From NCBI GenBank assembly GCA_943325355.2, contig CALPPA020000053.1, positions 1-10,049 of the forward strand: a DNA stretch of 10,049 bases, in the 5' to 3' direction. Position 1 is the stretch's first letter. Each line of letters opens with the position of its first letter. Of this stretch, positions 1 to 7,477 are shown in pieces. The notes beneath the pieces were generated by a model that did no database searches, was not told where the DNA came from, and saw nothing but the letters and a program-made list of their open reading frames with translations. A program made the position numbers and the translations under genes. This DNA comes from Klebsiella pneumoniae. GTDB lineage: Bacteria > Bacteroidota > Bacteroidia > Flavobacteriales > Flavobacteriaceae.

Positions 1-696
1 AAACCAACCGAAGGAGAAAAATGCTTTTAACTTTCTGCCACTTGTAACTCCCATATCTAAAAGAAAGATAGCAAGAAAGCCTTTAAAAAGGTCGTTTGTA
101 AATGGTTTTATTCCTTCTGCTTGTTTATCGCTAGCTAAGTAACCTATAATTAAACTGCCTAGTATCAATAATACACTCCCATTTGTAAAGGAATGTTTTA
201 TAGCAGTACTTTTTTTTATTACTTCGGTTTCGTCCTTATTAAATATAGAAATTAGTAAAAGACCAACAATAATTGCAGGCGATTCCATCAAAGCCATAAT
301 GGCAACCATATGGCCATGAAGTGACAATTGTTGCGATTCAAGATAAGAAACTGCCGTCACAAATGTTACTGCACTCACCGAGCCATAAGCTGCTGCTATA
401 GCTCCAGCATCAAACACGTTCAATTTTCTTTTAAGAATAAAAAATGTGTAAATAGGAATCATTAAAGCAATAAAAATTCCAAATAACATTGACCATCCAA
501 TCTCTATTGTAAATGCCTCATGAGCTAATTCTTGACCACCCTTGAAGCCTATGGCAAATAAAAGGTATAATGAAATAAATTTTGATGAATTCTCTGGTAT
601 TTCTAAATCACTTTTTAAATAAACAGCAATAACGCCAAGTACAAAAAATAGTAAAGCTGGGTTTGTTAAATTTTCTAATAGTAAATTGAAGTTCAT
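1..696 (-). CDS. sbtA: SbtA-type sodium-dependent bicarbonate permease (3' end outside window)
   Basis: This inner-membrane permease belongs to the SbtA (DUF897) family, whose characterised cyanobacterial members import bicarbonate with sodium. The visible 232 residues start with MNFNLLLENLTNPALLFFVL and contain several hydrophobic membrane segments. Family-typical stretches are visible: 'SLYLLFAIGFKGGQEL' near residues 38-53, 'DAGAIAAAYGSVSAVTF' near 95-111, 'GHMVAIMALMESPAIIVG' near 130-147, and 'LFKGFLAIFLLDMGV' near 210-224. The frame is open across all codons down to base 1, so the C-terminal part (roughly 90 residues if of usual length) lies beyond the left edge. The ATG at 694-696 lies 28 nt after the stop of the decayed carbonic anhydrase gene, in the same direction. 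That pairing fits inorganic-carbon uptake, for example for anaplerotic carboxylation in a heterotroph. Substrate is inferred from family only. Confidence 0.88.
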   Translation of the reverse strand, partial: MNFNLLLENLTNPALLFFVLGVIAVYLKSDLEIPENSSKFISLYLLFAIGFKGGQELAHEAFTIEIGWSMLFGIFIALMIPIYTFFILKRKLNVFDAGAIAAAYGSVSAVTFVTAVSYLESQQLSLHGHMVAIMALMESPAIIVGLLLISIFNKDETEVIKKSTAIKHSFTNGSVLLILGSLIIGYLASDKQAEGIKPFTNDLFKGFLAIFLLDMGVTSGRKLKAFFSFGWF

Positions 697-724
697 AATA
701 TTTTTTAATTTATAAATTTAAGAA

Positions 725-1474
725 TTAATCTACAAATTCTAGTTTGCCTGTGAGTAGTGAGTAATTTGCACCTACAATTTTTATTTCACCTTTATCTTCC
801 ATTTCTTTTAAGATGTCACTCTTGACTTTAATTTGGGAAACGGCATTTCGGATATTGTTTTTATTAACGGTTTTTAATTAATCCTAATTCTTTGAAGATT
901 TATCACCTTGATAGCTTTGGCTCATTTCAACTGCGGGTTTAATATTTTTAAAACTACTATAAAATTCCCATATAAACATCCTCAATCGCACCTTTAATAG
1001 CGCCGCAGTGTTGATGCCCTAGAATTATTAATAACTTTGCTCCTGAAACTTTACAGTCGAATTACATATTCCCTAAAAGGTCGGTATTGACAAAATTCCC
1101 TGCTATTCTACCTAAAAAAACATCCCCAAGGCCTGGGTCAAATACATCTTCTACTGGTACTCTACTATCGACACAACTCAAAACTATTGCTTTGAGAAAT
1201 TGACCGCCAGTGACTGCCTTTCTAATTCCTTCTGAATGATCTCTTTAAGTAATAGTAAGACTTTTAAATCGCTGGGTTCCATTTTTGATTACTTGTAAAA
1301 CAACTTCAGGAATTAACGAAGCCTGTTATGATTTTGTCGTCACGTGCTTATTGATGTGAATTGCATTCTCAGTTTTTGATTTATTTACTAGTTTTTTAGT
1401 TTCAGTGTAACAAGTAACAACGCATTGTTGTCTTGGCGAATGCGTAAAAACAAACTGTTTGAATTTATTTTCAT
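725..1474 (-). pseudogene. Beta-carbonic anhydrase pseudogene with multiple stops and frame changes
   Basis: A functional copy would interconvert CO2 and bicarbonate. Read on the minus strand, the remnant keeps the beta-class hallmarks: 'RDHSEGIRKAVTGGQ', 'VLSCVDSRVPVEDVF' (zinc Cys and the Asp-Arg dyad), 'GRIAGNFVNTD', 'GHQHCGAIKGA' (zinc His and Cys), 'IKPAVEMSQ', and the C-terminal 'IKIVGANYSLLTGKLEFVD'. It is broken in many places. Stop codons read at 1326-1328, 1245-1247, 1062-1064, 957-959, 954-956, 884-886 and 878-880. A frame change is needed near 950-965, and another just after the start, where an A-run seems one base short. The TAA at 1062-1064 separates the dyad region from the His-Cys zinc ligands, so no fragment can be active. 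The likely ATG (1472-1474) overlaps the dihydroorotase stop in ATGA, so it was once the next gene of that operon. The damage is too widespread to be a single sequencing error. Confidence 0.9.
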
Positions 1475-2823
1475 CTTATTTTTGAAAATATTAACCTTTT
1501 GCCAAGTTTAATATCATTTGTGATTCCATTATCATACACTAAGTTTCCGTTTACGAATGTTTTAACAATTTTGCTTTTGAAAAATTGATTTTCAAATGGA
1601 GACCAATTGCATTTATAAAATGTATTTTGGGTGGTAACCTTCCATAAATTATTCAAATCTACTAATACTAAATCAGCATAGTACCCCTCACGAATATAGC
1701 CCCGCTTCTTAATCCTATAAATTTCAGCAACATTGTGGCTCATCTTTTCAACTATTTTTTCAATACTTATTTTGCCTTGATGAACTAATTCAAGCATTGC
1801 GGGTAAAGCATGCTGAACCAATGGTCCACCAGACAAGGATTTGAAATAAGTCCCATTTTTTTCTTCGATAGTATGAGGAGCATGATCTGTTGCTATAATA
1901 TCAAGTCTATTATCCAAAAGAGCTGCTAATAATCCATTTTTATCTTGTTCTGTTTTAATTGCTGGATTCCACTTTATTTTTGCTTCCAATCTTTCATAAT
2001 CGTTATCTGAAAACCAAAGGTGATGTACACAAGCTTCAGCTGTAATTCGTTTTTCTCGGATAGGGAGTTTTTTCTCTAATAAGTTGGCTTCTGCGAGTGT
2101 TGAAATATGAAATAAATGCAACCTGTTATTATGTTTTTTTGCAATTTCTAAAACACGTTTTGTGGCTATTACACAAGCTTCTTCGCTTCTGATTTTTGGA
2201 TGAAATTCAAATGGAATGTTTTCCCCATGCTTTTTGCGATAATGGTTGGTGTTATTTTTTATGATAGCATCATCTTCGCTATGCAATGCAACCAAAGAAT
2301 CTGTGCGAGAAAAAAGTTTTTCTAAAAATTCGGGATAATTAGCCAAAATTCCCTCGTCATTATTAAAATATAAACCATCGTCGGTTATGCCACAAACAGT
2401 TTCATTATTTGTTTTTAGTGCTTCTTCTAAATTGTTTTGATTGATTCCCATAAAAAAGGAATAATTAGCCAATGAAGTTTTTGATGCTTTGATATATTTA
2501 TCTTCTAACAAATTTTGTGTTAAGGTATTGGGTATTGTATTTGGCATTTCCATAAAAGAGGTTATTCCACCAGCTACTGCTGACCTTGATTCGGAATAAA
2601 TTGTTCCTTTATGAGTTAAACCTGGTTCTCGAAAGTGTACTTGATCATCAATAACTCCAGGTAATAAATAAAGTCCTTCGGCATTAATTTCCTTAATTGA
2701 ACTACCACTTGGCAAATTAATGGATGTACCTATTTTTTTAATACGTTCATTTGCAATTAGAATATCTGCAACAAAACTATTGCCTTCATTTATAATATTA
2801 GCGTTCCGTATGATTGTTTTCAT
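1471..2823 (-). CDS. pyrC: Dihydroorotase, class I (amidohydrolase family)
   Basis: This cytosolic enzyme cyclises N-carbamoyl-L-aspartate to dihydroorotate in pyrimidine synthesis. The 450-residue length and motifs fit class I dihydroorotases. They include 'GVIDDQVHFREPGLTHKG' (56-73), 'MEMPNT' (91-96), 'HSED' (H181), 'LFHIST' (H239), 'KWNPAIK' (284-290) and 'ATDHAPHT' (D313 as the catalytic Asp). The first His of the usual metal-binding HxH pair reads Gln here (Q61-V-H63). I recall this QVHFREPG form as common in Bacteroidota dihydroorotases, so it need not mean loss of activity. The ATG directly follows the TAG of the Sua5-type gene (TAGATG, no gap), and the stop overlaps the start of the carbonic anhydrase remnant. 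Translational coupling in one transcript is likely. A hydantoinase or allantoinase identity is less likely given the motif set. Confidence 0.9.
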   Translation of the reverse strand: MKTIIRNANIINEGNSFVADILIANERIKKIGTSINLPSGSSIKEINAEGLYLLPGVIDDQVHFREPGLTHKGTIYSESRSAVAGGITSFMEMPNTIPNTLTQNLLEDKYIKASKTSLANYSFFMGINQNNLEEALKTNNETVCGITDDGLYFNNDEGILANYPEFLEKLFSRTDSLVALHSEDDAIIKNNTNHYRKKHGENIPFEFHPKIRSEEACVIATKRVLEIAKKHNNRLHLFHISTLAEANLLEKKLPIREKRITAEACVHHLWFSDNDYERLEAKIKWNPAIKTEQDKNGLLAALLDNRLDIIATDHAPHTIEEKNGTYFKSLSGGPLVQHALPAMLELVHQGKISIEKIVEKMSHNVAEIYRIKKRGYIREGYYADLVLVDLNNLWKVTTQNTFYKCNWSPFENQFFKSKIVKTFVNGNLVYDNGITNDIKLGKRLIFSKIR

Positions 2824-3780
2824 CTATTCTTTTTTTGTTGCTCTTTCTAATTTGTCATTGATGGTTTTGCCCAAACCTTCATCTGGCAATCTTTCTGCTA
2901 TGATTACATCTAGTTTATTTTGGTCTAGACGATGCATTGCTGCATATAAATTTTTAGCAGCTTCAGTAAAATCCCCAGATTTTGATAGTATTTCCTGATG
3001 AATAATAGTATTATTTTGAATAGGATTCTTAAAAAGTAGTAACCCAATTTTTTTTCCTTCAAAACTTTTTAATAGCTCAGAAATATCATTTGTAAGATAG
3101 GTGTCCGTTTTTGGTGCATAATGTCGTGAAAGCATTCCTGGTGCGTTTGGGGATTTGTCATTATTAGTCGTAATGCTCAATTTTCCAATAATTTTTTCGA
3201 TATCTTCAATAGAAATGGAACCACGTCTGTATAATACGGGTTGGTCATTTTCAAATCCAATAATAGTAGATTCTAAACCTTTTTCGCATTCCCCTCCGTC
3301 TAAAACAACTTCGAGCGCCTCCCCAAAATAATTATAAACGTGTGCTGCACTTGTTGGGCTTATTGACCCAAACGGGTTTGCGCTCGGCGCGACCAAAGGA
3401 AATTCAAGGGTATTTAATAAAGCTAATGCTAAAGGATGATTAGGAACTCTGACAGCAACTGTTTTCATTCCAGCACTTACAAAATCTGAAATGTGTCCTT
3501 GTTTTTTTAACACCAATGTTAAAGGCCCAGGCCAAAATTTATCAGCGAGGAGTAACGCACTTTCAGGGATTTCCGTAGCAACATCGTAAATAGAAGCTGC
3601 TGACTTAAGATGAACAATTAAAGGGTTGTAAAAGGGTCTTTTTTTTAGTTCAAAAATTTTTTTAATTGCTATTTCATTAAAAGCGTTTCCTGCCAAGCCA
3701 TACACGGTTTCAGTGGGAAGTGCTATCAGCTCATTTTTAAGAAGCACTTGTCTTGCTTTATTAATATCGGTTGTTATCAT
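2824..3780 (-). CDS. L-threonylcarbamoyladenylate synthase, Sua5 type
   Basis: This cytosolic enzyme makes threonylcarbamoyl-AMP from threonine, bicarbonate and ATP, the first step of the t6A37 modification of ANN-decoding tRNAs. The N-terminal YrdC domain (about 1-190) shows 'LPTETVYGLAG' (21-31), 'KKRPFYNPL' (46-54), 'WPGPLTLVL' (83-91), 'PSANPFG' (132-138) and 'GLESTII' (168-174). After a linker, 'PGMLSRHYAP' (214-223) opens the C-terminal Sua5 domain. At 318 residues it is the long Sua5 form rather than the short TsaC form. The ATG lies 8 nt after the stop of the DUF6671-like gene, and its TAG abuts the pyrC start. Its reaction uses bicarbonate, as carbamoyl-phosphate synthesis upstream of dihydroorotase does, so a link to the bicarbonate permease downstream is conceivable but only an inference. 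Confidence 0.93.
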   Translation of the reverse strand: MITTDINKARQVLLKNELIALPTETVYGLAGNAFNEIAIKKIFELKKRPFYNPLIVHLKSAASIYDVATEIPESALLLADKFWPGPLTLVLKKQGHISDFVSAGMKTVAVRVPNHPLALALLNTLEFPLVAPSANPFGSISPTSAAHVYNYFGEALEVVLDGGECEKGLESTIIGFENDQPVLYRRGSISIEDIEKIIGKLSITTNNDKSPNAPGMLSRHYAPKTDTYLTNDISELLKSFEGKKIGLLLFKNPIQNNTIIHQEILSKSGDFTEAAKNLYAAMHRLDQNKLDVIIAERLPDEGLGKTINDKLERATKKE

Positions 3781-3788
3781 ACTTCTTT

Positions 3789-4625
3789 TTATGGGTTACA
3801 AATATCACAGTACATAGGATCTTCTGTCTGTTTTCCATTCGGATATTGTTCTTCTTTTTTATAATTACATTTTTGACACGAATAGATATAGGATAAAGTG
3901 GAGCGAGTAGGAAAATTGCATTGCTCACAAGGTAGTCCTTCTTTTCTATCGGTAATTCCAAATCCCGGTGACTCACATTTTACACAAAGTGATTTTATCT
4001 TTTCAACTAGTTTACGAGTAGCTTTTTCAATCACCTTCATTCGGCTTGGATTATACATAGCCCGCATATCTGTTTCTACATAGGCTGTTCCGTAATGGGC
4101 AATAAGATGATGAAAAGTATTTTTTAGCTGCTCTTCATCGGTTATTCCTTTTACAATTTCAATACAATCATTTTCGGATTTTCTAAGTATTAATCCGTGA
4201 GAAGTGAAATTTGCATTGGTAGCAAATTCTTGCAGTTCCTTTTCAGTTTTTATTTCGGAACCATTAAAATTGGTTTCCATACTTAGCTCTCTTGCAATAA
4301 TTTCTAAATCATTCTTTTTATCAATAAAAAGAAGAAATTCATCATCGGCAGGAGCAAAATAAATAGTTGGATGCATTCCAAAAGAACCTTCACTAGCAAT
4401 AGCCAAATCACAATTAGCCAATTCCATTGCCATAAGGCACTTATTTCTGGCAGTAGTTATGGGATCATCTTTTCTTTCCATTTCTCCTGTAAAAGTCCCT
4501 AGTTCATCAGTATCAAAATCTGAAGTAATGAAACATTGTACACCCAATTCTTTTTCTAAAATTGGAGCAATCACTTTTTCCTTTTCGTGTTTGGTTGCTA
4601 TTAGTAAATACCTTCCTTTGAACAT
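3789..4625 (-). CDS. DUF6671-like protein with C-terminal double zinc ribbon
   Basis: This is a 278-residue soluble protein of unknown function that I recognise only as resembling the uncharacterised DUF6671 family. The N-terminal region (about 1-205) reads as a mixed alpha/beta domain with 'RYLLIATKHEKEKVIAPILEK' near the start and 'ARNKCLMAMELANCDLAIASEG' in the middle. The conserved look of 'TKHEKEKVIAP' and 'ASEGSFG' hints at a ligand-binding pocket, but no known catalytic motif is evident. The last 65 residues hold four CxxC pairs (C214/C217, C233/C236, C250/C253, C273/C276), enough for two zinc ribbons and typical of nucleic-acid or protein contacts. The ATG overlaps the stop of the upstream gene by one base (TAATG), and Sua5 follows after 8 nt. 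A link to tRNA or RNA work is suggested by the neighbour alone. Confidence 0.72.
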   Translation of the reverse strand: MFKGRYLLIATKHEKEKVIAPILEKELGVQCFITSDFDTDELGTFTGEMERKDDPITTARNKCLMAMELANCDLAIASEGSFGMHPTIYFAPADDEFLLFIDKKNDLEIIARELSMETNFNGSEIKTEKELQEFATNANFTSHGLILRKSENDCIEIVKGITDEEQLKNTFHHLIAHYGTAYVETDMRAMYNPSRMKVIEKATRKLVEKIKSLCVKCESPGFGITDRKEGLPCEQCNFPTRSTLSYIYSCQKCNYKKEEQYPNGKQTEDPMYCDICNP

Positions 4626-5014
4626 TACTCATCCACTAGTGAAATATTTATTTGAGAGGTAATTAAAAGTCTTTTGTTATTCAATTTGGCCTCTGAAATT
4701 ATTTGTAACATTTTTTCTGTTTCTTTTTTCAATTTAGGAATTCTATTTATTGCTATTTCATCAACTTTTCCAAACCTTATTTGTGAACTAAAAATTTTCT
4801 TTTCATGAAAGTTAATTTTAGCCAAAAAAATACCCATTAAAATTTCTTTAGCTTCTTCATCTGAAAAATTGCCTTCAATTAAGTTTAGTTGTTCTAATTT
4901 ATTCATTTTATTTTGGATTTTAGGTGATAAATGTTTTGATGCCAAAGCTCCTATTATTATTGCTAAGGCAACGAATAGTTGACTAATTACAACATCTTTA
5001 GTTATGAAAGCCAT
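4625..5014 (-). CDS. Small membrane-anchored protein of unknown function
   Basis: I do not recognise this family. From the ATG at 5012-5014 the product has 129 residues. A hydrophobic stretch near residues 8-26 ('VVISQLFVALAIIIGALAS') could be one membrane segment or an uncleaved signal anchor. It is followed by a charged, mostly helical region with many Lys and Glu residues that would sit in the cytoplasm or periplasm. A longer reading from a TTG at 5042-5044 adds ten residues (MLGINDCLST). I prefer the ATG because it places the hydrophobic segment right at the N-terminus and avoids a rare start. The stop overlaps the next gene's start in TAATG, which suggests coupled translation. It is the first gene of the minus-strand row and lies divergent to the LysR regulator. 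Confidence 0.62.
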   Translation of the reverse strand: MAFITKDVVISQLFVALAIIIGALASKHLSPKIQNKMNKLEQLNLIEGNFSDEEAKEILMGIFLAKINFHEKKIFSSQIRFGKVDEIAINRIPKLKKETEKMLQIISEAKLNNKRLLITSQINISLVDE

Positions 5015-5116
5015 TGTAGAAAGGCAATCATTAATACCAAGCAAAAACTGGTTTTAATACCATTAAATTCATTCTTTTTCAATTTTAATTATTGCTTCAA
5101 CTTTTACACTTTTGGT

Positions 5117-5146
5117 TTTTGAATTGAAAGATTTTTTAATTCAAAA
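5117..5146. promoter_or_regulatory. Inverted repeat in divergent intergenic region, candidate operator
   Basis: Perfect 9-bp arms TTTTGAATT (5117-5125) and AATTCAAAA (5138-5146) are separated by 12 nt. The repeat lies in the roughly 235-nt space between the LysR gene and the divergent minus-strand operon. LysR-type regulators usually bind imperfect palindromes of about this size (T-N11-A class) upstream of a divergent target and of their own gene, so this is a candidate site. In AT-rich DNA a chance palindrome or a transcript hairpin is also possible. The rest of 5015-5250 is AT-rich with no small ORF I trust. Confidence 0.35.
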
Positions 5147-5218
5147 GTTATTGTTGCAAATAGTTTATTATATGTTTAATGCTGCAAAATTGAAGATTCT
5201 AATTCATAAATTTTTATT

Positions 5219-5226
5219 TATCTTTG
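5219..5226 (+). promoter_or_regulatory. Candidate -7 promoter element for the LysR gene
   Basis: TATCTTTG matches the Bacteroidota -7 consensus TAnnTTTG and ends 24 nt before the LysR ATG. A clear -33 TTTG element at the usual spacing is not visible; the nearest TTG (5190-5192) is somewhat far upstream. This is a motif match only. Confidence 0.4.
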
Positions 5227-5250
5227 TAATGTAATCCATAAAAATAATTA

Positions 5251-6174
5251 ATGAACTATACATTGAATCAATTGCAGATTTTTTTGAAAATCGTGCAAAC
5301 ACAAAGTGTAACAAAGGCTTCGAAAGAATTGAACCTCACTCAACCAGCGGTTTCTATTCAGTTGAGAAATTTTCAAGCTCAATTTGACATACCTTTAACG
5401 GAAGTAGTCGGAAGAAAAATTTACATTACAGATTTTGGACTGGAGATTGCTGTAGCGGCCGAAAATATTATCAACCAAGTGTATGCTATAAACTATAAAA
5501 CCCTTGCTTACAAGGGACAATTAACTGGGCGTTTAAAGATTTCAGTAGTTTCAACTGGTAAGTATGTAATGCCATACTTTCTAAATAGTTTTATGCAACA
5601 ACATTCTGGAATAGAATTAATGATGGATGTTACTAATATCGATAAAGTTGTTAAGAGTCTGGAAAATAATGAAGTTGATTTTGCACTTGTTTCTATTCTA
5701 CCCACTACCTTAAATATTGAGAAACTTGATTTACTTCAAAATAAGTTGTACCTGGTGGGGAGTGCCATAACAAAATTTAAAAATGGTATTGATACAAAAG
5801 AAATATTTAAAGATTTGCCTTTAATATTTAGAGAAAAAGGTTCAGGGACAAGACAAACAATGGAAAGTTTTATTGAACGGAATAACTTATCAGTATTAAA
5901 AAAAATGGAGTTAACCTCCAATGAAGCCGTTAAACAAGCCTTATTGGCTGGTTTTGGATACTCAATTATGCCATTAATTGGAATCAAAAATGAATTAAAC
6001 AACAATGAATTGCAAATTATTCCAATCAAAGGTCTTCCAATTACAACAACTTGGAGCTTAATATGGTTGAAAGGAAAGAAACATTCTCCGGTTGCTACCT
6101 CTTTTTTAGAGTATTTAAAAAAAGATAAATCCCAAATCGTACACGATAAATTTAGTTGGTATGAACAGTATTAG
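5251..6174 (+). CDS. LysR-family transcriptional regulator, CbbR/CmpR-like
   Basis: This is a DNA-binding regulator of 307 residues, the normal LysR length. The N-terminal winged helix-turn-helix covers about 1-62, with 'TKASKELNLTQPAVSIQLRNF' (21-41) as the recognition region. The effector domain follows: 'LTGRLKISVVSTGKYVMPYFL' (91-111), 'VVKSLENNEVDFALVS' (133-148) and 'LIFREKGSGTRQTMESFI' (191-208). The STxKY...P and FRExGSGTR features resemble the CbbR/CmpR group, which controls carbon fixation or bicarbonate transport genes in autotrophs. That fits the sbtA and carbonic anhydrase genes at the far end of the divergent row, but the actual effector and targets are inferred. The gene is divergent to the minus-strand operon, with a candidate operator between them, and convergent to the DUF2490 gene, 26 nt away. 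Confidence 0.87.
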   Translation: MNYTLNQLQIFLKIVQTQSVTKASKELNLTQPAVSIQLRNFQAQFDIPLTEVVGRKIYITDFGLEIAVAAENIINQVYAINYKTLAYKGQLTGRLKISVVSTGKYVMPYFLNSFMQQHSGIELMMDVTNIDKVVKSLENNEVDFALVSILPTTLNIEKLDLLQNKLYLVGSAITKFKNGIDTKEIFKDLPLIFREKGSGTRQTMESFIERNNLSVLKKMELTSNEAVKQALLAGFGYSIMPLIGIKNELNNNELQIIPIKGLPITTTWSLIWLKGKKHSPVATSFLEYLKKDKSQIVHDKFSWYEQY

Positions 6175-6200
6175 CAGATTTGCTCTTGTATTTTTTTTAT

Positions 6201-6923
6201 TTAATTGTCTTTAATGTCTGTGTCAGAAAATTTATTTTGTTCTGTCTTTCGGAATAATTCTATAAAATAACCTATTTGTAAAAAATCACGACCTGTTTCA
6301 TCATTTATTTTGTAGTCGAACTGATGCAAATAACCAATTTGTATCGTTGTTGCTTTTGTTGGTTTATAATTAAATGCAACTAGAAATCTATTCCTTTCAA
6401 AGTAAGGTTCATTATTGGTGAAAAATAGCTCATCACTAAAACTTATTTGATACGGTTTGTATTCATTTCTCTCTTTTCCAAAAGGGTAGGAGACACCAAG
6501 TCTGTAGCGGAAACGGTTGCGGTAGCCATCGCTTGTATATCTCAATTCTGTACGATAACGTTGTTCTATTTTAAATTTCCCTATTGATTGAGAAAATAGT
6601 ATCTGAGGCCAAATTCTAAATTCATCGTTGTTTTTTGGTAAAACAAAATTTCCACCTTCTTTGTAGGTTTGGTAACTCCCTGCACCTAAAGTTAGCTTAA
6701 CGTTTTTGTGCAATTTGTAGTTAATAGCAACTTTATATTCATAATAGTGAAAATCACTGTAAAATTGTAAGGAACGCAATTGCGCTTCGCCAAAAGCACT
6801 CCATTTTTCATCATAGCTATATTTCAAATTCAGAATATTCCAACTACCAAGGTTGGAATTTTGAGCAGATAGTGTATTTATTGAAAAAAATACAGCAATT
6901 GTAGTTAGAAATAATTTCCTCAT
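6201..6923 (-). CDS. DUF2490 family outer-membrane protein
   Basis: This is a 240-residue protein of unknown function predicted for the outer membrane. Residues 1-20 form a signal peptide (charged MRK, hydrophobic core, 'LSA' before Q21 as the cleavage site). The mature part alternates polar and aromatic residues in short segments such as 'YEYKVAINYKLHKNVKLTLGAG', 'RFRYRLGVSYPF' and 'ATTIQIGYLHQFDYKI'. This is the pattern of a beta-barrel of about 8-10 strands, and the order fits the DUF2490 family. It was assigned by recognition; the cargo or partner is unknown. Its ATG overlaps the stop of an 18-codon reading frame (ATGA), which suggests co-transcription with the split Fic gene upstream. 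It converges on the LysR gene. Confidence 0.8.
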   Translation of the reverse strand: MRKLFLTTIAVFFSINTLSAQNSNLGSWNILNLKYSYDEKWSAFGEAQLRSLQFYSDFHYYEYKVAINYKLHKNVKLTLGAGSYQTYKEGGNFVLPKNNDEFRIWPQILFSQSIGKFKIEQRYRTELRYTSDGYRNRFRYRLGVSYPFGKERNEYKPYQISFSDELFFTNNEPYFERNRFLVAFNYKPTKATTIQIGYLHQFDYKINDETGRDFLQIGYFIELFRKTEQNKFSDTDIKDN

Positions 6924-6976
6924 TTAATATCTTCGTTGAGTTTTTGTTTGTATTCAGAAATAGAAAATGATTTCAT
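6920..6976 (-). CDS. Possible 18-residue leader or remnant peptide
   Basis: A short ATG-to-TGA frame encodes MKSFSISEYKQKLNEDIK. It starts 3 nt after the Fic-domain stop and its TGA overlaps the DUF2490 start (ATGA). The arrangement could allow translational coupling of the DUF2490 gene, or it may be the residue of a gene lost by deletion. The peptide has no recognised match and may simply be chance. Confidence 0.25.
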   Translation of the reverse strand: MKSFSISEYKQKLNEDIK

Positions 6977-6979
6977 TGA

Positions 6980-7477
6980 CTATTTATTAATTTGTTTATT
7001 TTCTCTTTCTTTCCCAATAAGGTTGATGCTTTCATAAAGTAACTTGGAGTTAATTAGTAAGCGGTCGAGTTCTTGTTCAAAAAACTGTTCGGTGTAATTA
7101 TTCCATTTATTGGGGTATATCATAAGTTCTTTAAAACTACCTGCAAGTGTAGTGATATATTCCTTTTTTTGAGGAGTATCACTAATAAAAATAGGAGGAT
7201 ATAAATCGTACATCAACATCCAGTTTTTTGCAATTCTTGTTACCCTTCCATTTCCGTCAGCAAAAGGGTGAATTCTAATCAACTCATGATGAAAATATAT
7301 AGCTCTTATAATTGGATTTGAAATATATTGTATTTTAAAGAATAGTTCTGATACTAATTGAGGAACTATTTTTGGGTCAGGGCAAATATGGGCTCCTATC
7401 TGAACCAGAGTTTGTCTGTATCGATTGGGATGAATAGCATTAGTTTCTGGTGAAATTAAGCGAAGAAGCTGAAACAA
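6980..7477 (-). CDS. Fic domain, catalytic part of the split gene
   Basis: Fic domains transfer AMP or a related group from a nucleotide to a hydroxyl side chain of a target protein. This half carries the complete core motif HPFADGNGRVTR (residues 70-81 of this part), with the catalytic His, the phosphate-binding GNGR and the final Arg. 'HPNRYRQTLVQIG' stands before it, and 'PPIFI' with 'KKEYITTL' after it, forming the target-binding flap side. No convincing inhibitory motif of the (S/T)xxxE(G/N) type is seen in either half. The only start near the beginning of this frame is a TTG directly after the TAA, so expression on its own would need re-initiation at a weak codon. It may be inactive without the N-terminal half. 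Confidence 0.72.
   Translation of the reverse strand: MFQLLRLISPETNAIHPNRYRQTLVQIGAHICPDPKIVPQLVSELFFKIQYISNPIIRAIYFHHELIRIHPFADGNGRVTRIAKNWMLMYDLYPPIFISDTPQKKEYITTLAGSFKELMIYPNKWNNYTEQFFEQELDRLLINSKLLYESINLIGKERENKQINK

Noticed and set aside
2720..2998. Plus-strand open frame of 92 codons across the pyrC/Sua5 boundary
   Set aside because: It lies antisense to two well-supported genes and its translation resembles no family.
3761..3976. Minus-strand open frame of 71 codons overlapping the zinc-ribbon gene
   Set aside because: It lies in another frame of a gene with clear CxxC pairs and good length, and the product is low-complexity Lys/Ile-rich.
5736..6029. Minus-strand open frame of 97 codons inside the LysR gene
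   Set aside because: It is antisense to the effector domain, which has full family motifs.
6175..6200. Intrinsic terminator between the convergent LysR and DUF2490 genes (AGCA-GATT-TGCT, then a T-rich run)
   Set aside because: The stem is only 4 bp, too weak to support a call.
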